DNA of 64,000 bases from Blumeriella jaapii. Taxonomy: Eukaryota > Ascomycota > Leotiomycetes > Helotiales > Drepanopezizaceae. A program made the translations under genes and the position numbers. The stretch covers positions 930,001 through 994,000 of the forward strand of contig VWND01000013.1 in assembly GCA_009599575.1 (NCBI GenBank), read 5' to 3'. Position 1 is the first letter of the stretch, and every line of letters begins with the position of its first letter. Below, piece after piece: positions 57,511-64,000 of this stretch. Under the pieces are notes generated by a model. It was not told where the DNA came from. It did not search any database and saw only the letters and a list, made by a program, of their open reading frames with translations.

Positions 57511-60500
57511 GAACACAACGTCTCCTATGCTCAGAGAAACTCTGTCAGCTATCAGCAGCCAGGCATGTCAAAACAGATCATCTGCACTGTTGCGCACCTG
57601 CCTGCTAACGCCGCCCCTTGGGATGCGAGGCCGACGACGACGACGACGACCTCGCGGGCTAGACTCAACACCTGCACGCGATGCCTGGTACGAACCTTCA
57701 GCTCCTTCGAATACTGTACAATGATTTCTTTTTCCTGCGGTATGAAAAAGTAGTTGCATTCAAAACGAGTCTGGAAAGCTAAAATCAAGCAATCGATACG
57801 TGGCGACTCGGAAAAGATTCGCTCTACCGGCGATCCGAGCCTCTCTTACGACGACGACGTACATTACTACGATTGATCTGACGAAAGCATGCCAATCAAG
57901 GATTCTAAAAAGATTCTCATAAGTAAAAAAAGCGGAAAAGAAAAGTCAACTGCTCGATGATCGGAAACTCGGCACAGCGCCTTCGGATCATCGCTTTGTT
58001 GATACAACCGATTCGACAGTACATTTTAACGTCGCTAATCTTCCAAGTTCCGAAAAAGGTTTCAAAAATTGTAAGAAAGCAGAGATCCCGCGGACTTGAT
58101 CACCCGGGACATGCGTAACCAAAAACCTTTTTTTCAATCGTGGTTTTTACTTTTTGAACACGTATATACTTTGAAATCTTTGAAACCATCTAGAAAATGT
58201 CTCAAATAGTGGGCCCATGGGCCAAACACTTCTGTTATATAACTGCTTTCTCGAAAGTCTTTGGCATAACAAAATCTCCAGCTTAGCACGTCCTATGCCT
58301 TACGGGAAGCTGAGTTGGCTTTGCCCCTCCTGACGGTAAACAATATCATCGTCGTCGTCACATGCTTCCTCACTCCGGCCTCTGCAGAAAAGTATCAGCG
58401 TCTCAAACTTTTCCCACTTCTTTACTCTGTACACACACATACACTTCCCCAACCCAGTCTCCCTCTCCCCCCTCCCTGGTCCATACTGACTCACACAAAG
58501 CAACAGCAGCAAGCCTGCAAGTGCAGCTGCCAACGCCGCATGCATGCATTATTACCTGCAGCTTGATACCGTACTTCCACCTGCTCGGAAACCGCCAATA
58601 TCTACTCACCCCCCCCCCCCCCCCCACACAAAGCCTCGTTGTTTTCCCTCATCCATGTACCCTTCTCCCGTAACTTTATCAAGCGTACGACAAGAGAGCC
58701 AAGGAACTCTGTCTTGACTTCATGTTTTGTTCACTTAGCTTCCACGTGTTGCTTGCTTGCTTGCTAGCCTGATTGTGTGCTTGCCATCTGTTCGACAAGC
58801 CAGCGTCTCACCCCTTCAGCTCCCCCACCAACATTCGTCCCCCATTTTGATTCTCGACTCTTATGTTACTCGTACTTCCATACATGGATCAAGCGTCTTT
58901 GACGACAGCGCAAGGGGAACGCTGTGGTAATGCCAGTCTTTTCGTACCTAAACTCTAAACGTTTTGACTTTCAATATTGGGTTCCCCCCGGCCCGTTACA
59001 AGGGAATATGCCGATCGAACTATCGTAGCATCTGTCCATGATTCATCCCAGTTCTGTGCCGCGCACTCCCACTCGTCAGTACAGTACAGTAAAGGTAGCA
59101 CATGATACGATATCATAGGGCTATCGACTTGCGGAGGGACAGCTCGCAGCCATTAAGTGTGGTAATGGTTGAGTGAGGTTCCCTTTGGTTGTAAAAACAC
59201 TTAGCTTGAATAAGTCAGAAATCAACGACGAGCTTTCGTGTATGTGCTAGATGAGTAAGGCTCTTTCTTGAAAGCCATAGACAATCTTAGGTTTGAGAAT
59301 CTTTGAAAAGTCTGTTCCGAATCTGAAGTTTGTTACTAAGATATCCAAATCACTAAAATCTACTGAAAACCCAGTACACACGGGGATCCAAATTCTCACG
59401 CTGATGTGTTACTTGTTGGAAAAAAAATTCCCCATGACATATATTTGGTGTTGTGATCGGAAGGGGCGATCCTAGTGCCAAAACCACACGCAATCAACAG
59501 CAATCAGACAATTCCTTCTCTTGCTTTTTTTCTGCCCCTTTGTCATTGGTAACCTTTCCTCGAAGCTTGCTAGTTTGCAACCGCGTTCACGCATCCTGCT
59601 AGCTTTTCCCAAAACCCAAAAGCGTAAGAATCCAATACGCTGGCGGCCTAGAATATCAATTCTGACAGTTAGGAAGTAAAAGGCGGAAAGAAGCTGATTT
59701 TGGTAGTGCTGATTAGCACGGACTTGCTTCATAAGTAATCTATCTAGTTTGATAATTGCTCTATCGACTAGAATAAACCTGAAGCTGTTCTACCATTTTG
59801 CATGTACTAGATCCAGTTTTGAACCAGTTGAGATCCACAACACGCAACTGTCTTTTGAATCTATCTTTCTGTCTAGCCTCTTAAAACCGCAAGCCCAAAC
59901 TTGTCATTTGGTAAGGCAGATAGGATGTTGACATTAATATCAAGCAAGCAAGAATCTGAAAGAAGCTGGTATCTACAGTACATACCTCAGGAAGAACCGA
60001 ACTTATCTGGAGAATAGGACATGCCATGTAAACCAATCATTTAATCCAGCAAGCCTTAAAATCCAGAGAGAAAGAAACTTCCTCACCGGGCGAGAAACTG
60101 TTAGCTAATAGCAGAGTAGATGGAGACCAAAAAAGATAAATTACTTCGACAATAATCAAACAAGATCGACAACAGTCAAACAGTGTTTTCTTCCATACCT
60201 TCCTTCCTTCCTCCCTAAACGCTATTCCGCGCTACCATATCCTTTCGAGCACCAAACAAACAAAGCAAAACACAACACAACACGCCTTCTTGCACCTTGC
60301 GCATCTAGCTCGAGCAATCAAAAAACCTGGATTCCATTCATCAGCAGCGTATGACTATCTCGACCTGAGAATCAACACGCGAAAAGGCGGAGAAGCTGGA
60401 TATGTATATCACGAGGAACCTAATTCGATGAGCCCTGGCACGCCCACCTCAGGCTTCAGACGAGAATCTACAGTACAGTACAGTACGTGCGATTTGGATA

Positions 60501-60945
60501 CTGTTTGACGCGAGATTGCGGACTAAGTAAAAAAGTGGTGGATGGATAAAAGCATGCAAGGCTGAGTGAGGCCAAAGGGTGTTGAGAAATGCCTAGCGGT
60601 TAATAGAACAAGGCAGGGCGCGGATTCCTGAAGTACACCTTCTCTTTTCCACATAATTCGTGTCAAACCATTGTGTCTTTCGAGCTCAAGATCAAGAAAG
60701 ATAGGTAGTGAACGCGATGATGATGGTATTTATACACACGGCACTTTCTTGCTCTAGACCTCCACTCTCGCAAGTGCTATGCAACAGCAAAAACGCCAAA
60801 CCCGAAAAAGCAACAAACCAAATCGGGAAGCGACCAAAACTTACTACATACCGGAAGCGCCAACCAACGTATCTACACCACAGAAAGCCAAACACAAACA
60901 TGAACACAACCTGACTGTTTCCCAGCACTCTCGTAAGCAGGTCCC

Positions 60946-63900
60946 CTAGGATCGCTCTCTCATCTTCCTCCTCGGCGCTGGCGTCCCATTGGCAGCCATG
61001 CCTAGCGTCATCTTGCTCCTCACGCCCACCTGAACCGATGTCTTCTTCTCCCCAGCAGCAACCACACTGGTACTGGCAACGGAAATAGCGGCCGACTTCT
61101 TCTCCTCCTTAGTTGGCTGCGAATTGGCCTTATTCTCCTTAAGCTTAGGCGGCAGCGCCGCTTCCTCGCCCTCCTTCAACTCCCTCCACTTCTCATCGCC
61201 CTGAAACCTCGTCAACTCTTCCGCCCACACAACGCTCTTCCTGCCCCCCTTGCCTCGCTTCTTTTCCCTCTCGCGCTCGTCAAACGCTTCTTTCAGTACC
61301 TTTTGCCTCGCGGCCAGACCTTCGTTCTCCTCAGCCTTTTTAGCCGCAGCATACAGAAAGTCGGCCGGGTGCTTCGCGGCCCCTTTGTTTTTGCGTGTGT
61401 TGAACTTCGTCAGCGCCGCCAGCTCCTTGTCCTCGCTGCGGCGGAGCGTAACAGTGTTGTCGCCATCTTGGCCGAAGCGTCGCACCGGAATAAAGCTAGG
61501 CGCTATGGGTGCGGTTTTGACGGGAAGGCGAGTACGCCCGCTGCGACGAATGGATTTGGAATCTGCTATCTCCTCATCCTCAGGAACAGGTGCGGGGACG
61601 TGCGATCGCTTTCTGCGCTTGCTGGGTGATGAAGATGTGAAGTCGAGATCGAATTCATTGGCTGGCTGTGAGGCGGAGGGCGAGAAGGCTTCTACGGTCT
61701 CGAGAGGAATTTGAATGGGCGAATGAGGGAGGGAGCGCTTTCTCTTCGGGATTGAGGTCTTAGCTTGGGCCGCTTTGTTGGCTTTGACTCTGGAGAGAAA
61801 GTCTCGAAGCATGTTCGTATCATCGTGCTCTGATGTCGTAAAGATAGTGTTTTCTGAGATGGTTTCGATGAGCTCCGTCGTGGCTGGATATGGCGTGGAC
61901 GATTCGTGGAGCTCCTCGGATGCTTCGTCCATGGGGCTGCATGGAACATTATCGATACTAGCGGTTGATATTGGTTTGATGAACTCGATAGTTTCGGCTT
62001 CCTCTAATGTAGCGTCCGGAGTATCGTTTGAGAGAACAGGTGCAGTCTCCAAAGTCGAAGGAGAGAACGGATCAGCGTCCGAGTCCCCTGCTGGTTCGGA
62101 CGTGGAGGTCTTGATATCGCCCTCCGCATCCGAATCTTGGAGGAGAGACTCCTCCCGCCTCGCCTGCTCGGCTATAGCAGCCTCATCTATCAGAAATCCA
62201 GCGCCTTCAGATGCCGAAGCTTGCTCATCTACTATCTCAGAAGAGACAGGAGCATGAATCTGTTGTTCATGGATGCTTTCAGCATCTTCTGGCTCGACAG
62301 ACACAGCCTCCAGACTGCTGGCGTTAACTATCTCCACTGGTTGGTGACCTTGCTTGATTGCAGACGGCAGTTCAACAAGAGACGAACTAGACTCATGGAC
62401 CACAACGTCCGCACCCTCAGAGATCATCTCCGCTACATCTGACGCAGGTTCAACCTCAACTTCGATGGAGTTCTGGAGAACAGTCTTGTCACTGATAGAT
62501 GGCAAACGTGATAGCACAGTCTGCGCTGGTACAAGCTCTTGAGAGACGGTTTGTTGGGCAGCTGGAACCAGTGTCTCCTCCAGAGTAGCTGAGCTCGTCC
62601 GCATATTCCTCATACTTCTTCTCGTCCCGCGTCCTTGCGGAGTCTTCTTAGATCTCGGAGTCTGCAGAAACTTCACAGGAGAAGCGATTTCAGTAGATTT
62701 ATCTGGTTCCGTGGTCGTGAGGAACTCTGTCAGAATGTACGAAGTTTGTGTGGGCGTCTGAGGGTGTTGCTCCGAGATAGATAGAACAGGTGGAGTTTGG
62801 TGTCTCGGTGACTGAGTATATTCTTGCTCCTCGGTCGTGGTAAGGTTGGCATTTTGTACGGCTAGGACATCTTCCACATCTTCGACAGTCTCTTTATCTT
62901 CGTGTGAGACTGCAGCATCCGCGAGGTTCGAGTCATTCTCGGGAATCGGAACATTGCCTTGCTCTGAAACAGAACATTCCATCTCAATGACCTCCTCGAC
63001 GACCTTCTCGTGGATACAGTCTTGATCCTGGTGGTGGATCGAGGCTTCTTCAGAGACATCTCGAGTCTCACACTCGGTGATTTCTACATCCGTAACTTTC
63101 TGCTCGTCGTGCCCAATCAAGACTCTCTCCGATGATGTATCCTGGTGTGATAAGACGGGCTGAAGAGTCTGGATGTCATCTAGGAGGGGTACGGCGGTTA
63201 GCGATTGTGGAGGAGTAGCAGACAAGCAACCAATCTCCTTAACAGCGATGGGCACGTCAGTCTCCAATACCCGTTCTTCCAACTTGGAAGTAAAGTCAAA
63301 AGAATCCCTTCTCGGCGCAGCCTCGTCTCCCAAACCAGCCTCAGTACCCTCTTCAACCAGATCTCCCATCGTAAGCCGTCGACTCTGCCGCATACTCTTC
63401 CTCTTTCTCGGCAGCTCTTTCACACTCGCTCCCTCAAACTTGTTGGGCGGGATCGTCATCTTCTCCATGCTGTCCTGAATGTCCATAGCGAGAGCATGCA
63501 CTACAGCACCCGCAACATTCCCTTCCTTTCTCGCCAACGCCTTCCGCGGCGTAACCAACCGATTAGCACTCGTCCTCTTCCTCGGAACCAACAGCGCATC
63601 GTCATCCCACGCGCCCTTCTTCCGCGGACTGCCGAGCGCATCCTCTGCTCCCAATCCGCCCTCCTCTCCATTCGCATCTGGCGCCAGCCATCCCGGCATC
63701 CCGATGTTCTCCCTCACACCCAGCGCCCTCGCGCGCTTCCGGCTCCCGTTTCCACCTTTCTCAAGCTCGACCTCCACGCGCGCGGCATTCTCCTTGTCCT
63801 CGCTCGCCGCGGCGGTGAGCCGGGCAGAGGACGCTTTCTTCCAGATCTTGCGGCCAGCGAGACGCGGTGCATGGGACGTGACAGGGGCGCGATCCCAGGG

Positions 63901-64000
63901 TTTGTGGTGCTGCTGGGTGGTTTGGGGTGCGAATGCGTCGCGGTAGATGAACCTGGAGATCAGACTGTCAACATGCCACTCGGTAACAGGATGCAAACAC
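60946..64000 (-). CDS. Large unknown protein, basic ends and acidic middle, 5' partial
   Basis: Not recognised. The frame runs to within a few bases of the window edge. The sequence GTTCATCTACCGCG near 63955 is preceded by CTCCAG, which looks like an intron acceptor, so the first exon(s) are probably outside the window; the coding sequence would then begin at RFIYRDAFAPQTTQ. The N-terminal ~200 residues are basic and Lys/Arg/Ala-rich with SPRKKG and TPRKALARK patches, typical of DNA- or chromatin-binding tails. The middle (about 220-750) is Glu/Ser/Thr-rich, acidic and mostly disordered. The C-terminal part has RRSGRTRLPVKTAP, then VTLRRSEDKELAALTKFNTR, a Lys/Glu-rich coiled coil and a basic end. 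It may be a chromatin or chromosome-associated protein, but I cannot name it. Confidence 0.7.
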   Translation of the reverse strand, partial: CLHPVTEWHVDSLISRFIYRDAFAPQTTQQHHKPWDRAPVTSHAPRLAGRKIWKKASSARLTAAASEDKENAARVEVELEKGGNGSRKRARALGVRENIGMPGWLAPDANGEEGGLGAEDALGSPRKKGAWDDDALLVPRKRTSANRLVTPRKALARKEGNVAGAVVHALAMDIQDSMEKMTIPPNKFEGASVKELPRKRKSMRQSRRLTMGDLVEEGTEAGLGDEAAPRRDSFDFTSKLEERVLETDVPIAVKEIGCLSATPPQSLTAVPLLDDIQTLQPVLSHQDTSSERVLIGHDEQKVTDVEITECETRDVSEEASIHHQDQDCIHEKVVEEVIEMECSVSEQGNVPIPENDSNLADAAVSHEDKETVEDVEDVLAVQNANLTTTEEQEYTQSPRHQTPPVLSISEQHPQTPTQTSYILTEFLTTTEPDKSTEIASPVKFLQTPRSKKTPQGRGTRRSMRNMRTSSATLEETLVPAAQQTVSQELVPAQTVLSRLPSISDKTVLQNSIEVEVEPASDVAEMISEGADVVVHESSSSLVELPSAIKQGHQPVEIVNASSLEAVSVEPEDAESIHEQQIHAPVSSEIVDEQASASEGAGFLIDEAAIAEQARREESLLQDSDAEGDIKTSTSEPAGDSDADPFSPSTLETAPVLSNDTPDATLEEAETIEFIKPISTASIDNVPCSPMDEASEELHESSTPYPATTELIETISENTIFTTSEHDDTNMLRDFLSRVKANKAAQAKTSIPKRKRSLPHSPIQIPLETVEAFSPSASQPANEFDLDFTSSSPSKRRKRSHVPAPVPEDEEIADSKSIRRSGRTRLPVKTAPIAPSFIPVRRFGQDGDNTVTLRRSEDKELAALTKFNTRKNKGAAKHPADFLYAAAKKAEENEGLAARQKVLKEAFDEREREKKRGKGGRKSVVWAEELTRFQGDEKWRELKEGEEAALPPKLKENKANSQPTKEEKKSAAISVASTSVVAAGEKKTSVQVGVRSKMTLGMAANGTPAPRRKMRERS

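Larger units (their letters stand above)
47803..60945. other. Gene-poor region of about 13 kb
   Basis: No open frame here shows recognisable domains, and I saw no chain of spliceable exons of known family. It contains microsatellites (48600-48645 CAGG/TCTG, 52170-52200 CACG, 53640-53740 GTA/GTT), a polypurine tract (52528-52640), AAGAAGTCTC repeats (57430-57510), and TACTG/CAGTA runs (48360, 49485, 51580-51604, 54115, 55320, 55870, 59080, 60470). One 139-codon frame (50358-50777) has ordinary composition. Other genes could be hidden if orphan. Confidence 0.6.

Overview
The window looks like nuclear DNA from a filamentous ascomycete (Pezizomycotina). Genes carry short introns with GT-AG or GC-AG ends. 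The recognisable proteins are fungal: an Uds1-domain septation protein, a Yos9-type ER lectin, a Stu2/XMAP215 family protein, a CE5 cutinase-like esterase and an Ntr1/TFIP11 spliceosome factor. I cannot name a genus from the sequence.

Layout. 1-5183: no recognisable gene; an AT-rich island lies near 2.57-3.06 kb. 5184-7175 (-): PLP aminotransferase. 8272-11009 (-): V-ATPase subunit a. 13191-14365 (+): 2OG-Fe(II) oxygenase of the isopenicillin N synthase-like group. 16361-19287 (+): Uds1 coiled-coil protein. 20317-22164 (+): pirin, with a 767-nt intron that holds an antisense tRNA-Gly gene. 23758-24833 (+): PhyH-type dioxygenase. 25407-26777 (-): FAD monooxygenase. 27979-29455 (-): Yos9-like lectin. 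About 29.5-34.1 kb is repeat-rich. 34137-36208 (+): C2H2 zinc-finger protein. 38879-39873 (+): secreted CE5 esterase. 39982-40857 (-): DJ-1/Hsp31-like protein. 41527-44286 (-): Ntr1/TFIP11. 45015-47802 (+): Stu2/XMAP215. About 47.8-60.9 kb is a gene desert. 60946 to the right edge (-): large unknown basic/acidic protein, cut by the window.

Most genes are housekeeping: vacuolar acidification, ER quality control, spliceosome disassembly, microtubule growth and septation. The 20-27 kb block puts three small redox enzymes side by side (pirin, PhyH oxygenase, FAD monooxygenase), with a 2OG oxygenase 6 kb to the left. It could be a loose catabolic or secondary-metabolism neighbourhood, but no backbone synthase is present.

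Two things stand out. First, six conserved reading frames break, mostly in or beside short homopolymers (T or G runs), and three exon junctions are out of phase by one base. This is most simply read as uncorrected sequence indels. Second, the intergenic DNA is littered with the pentamer repeat TACTG/CAGTA and derived minisatellites. I saw no CRISPR array, intact transposon or clear new defence or toxin system. The best regulatory signal is three AGATAAG sites exactly 16 bp apart upstream of the DJ-1-like gene.
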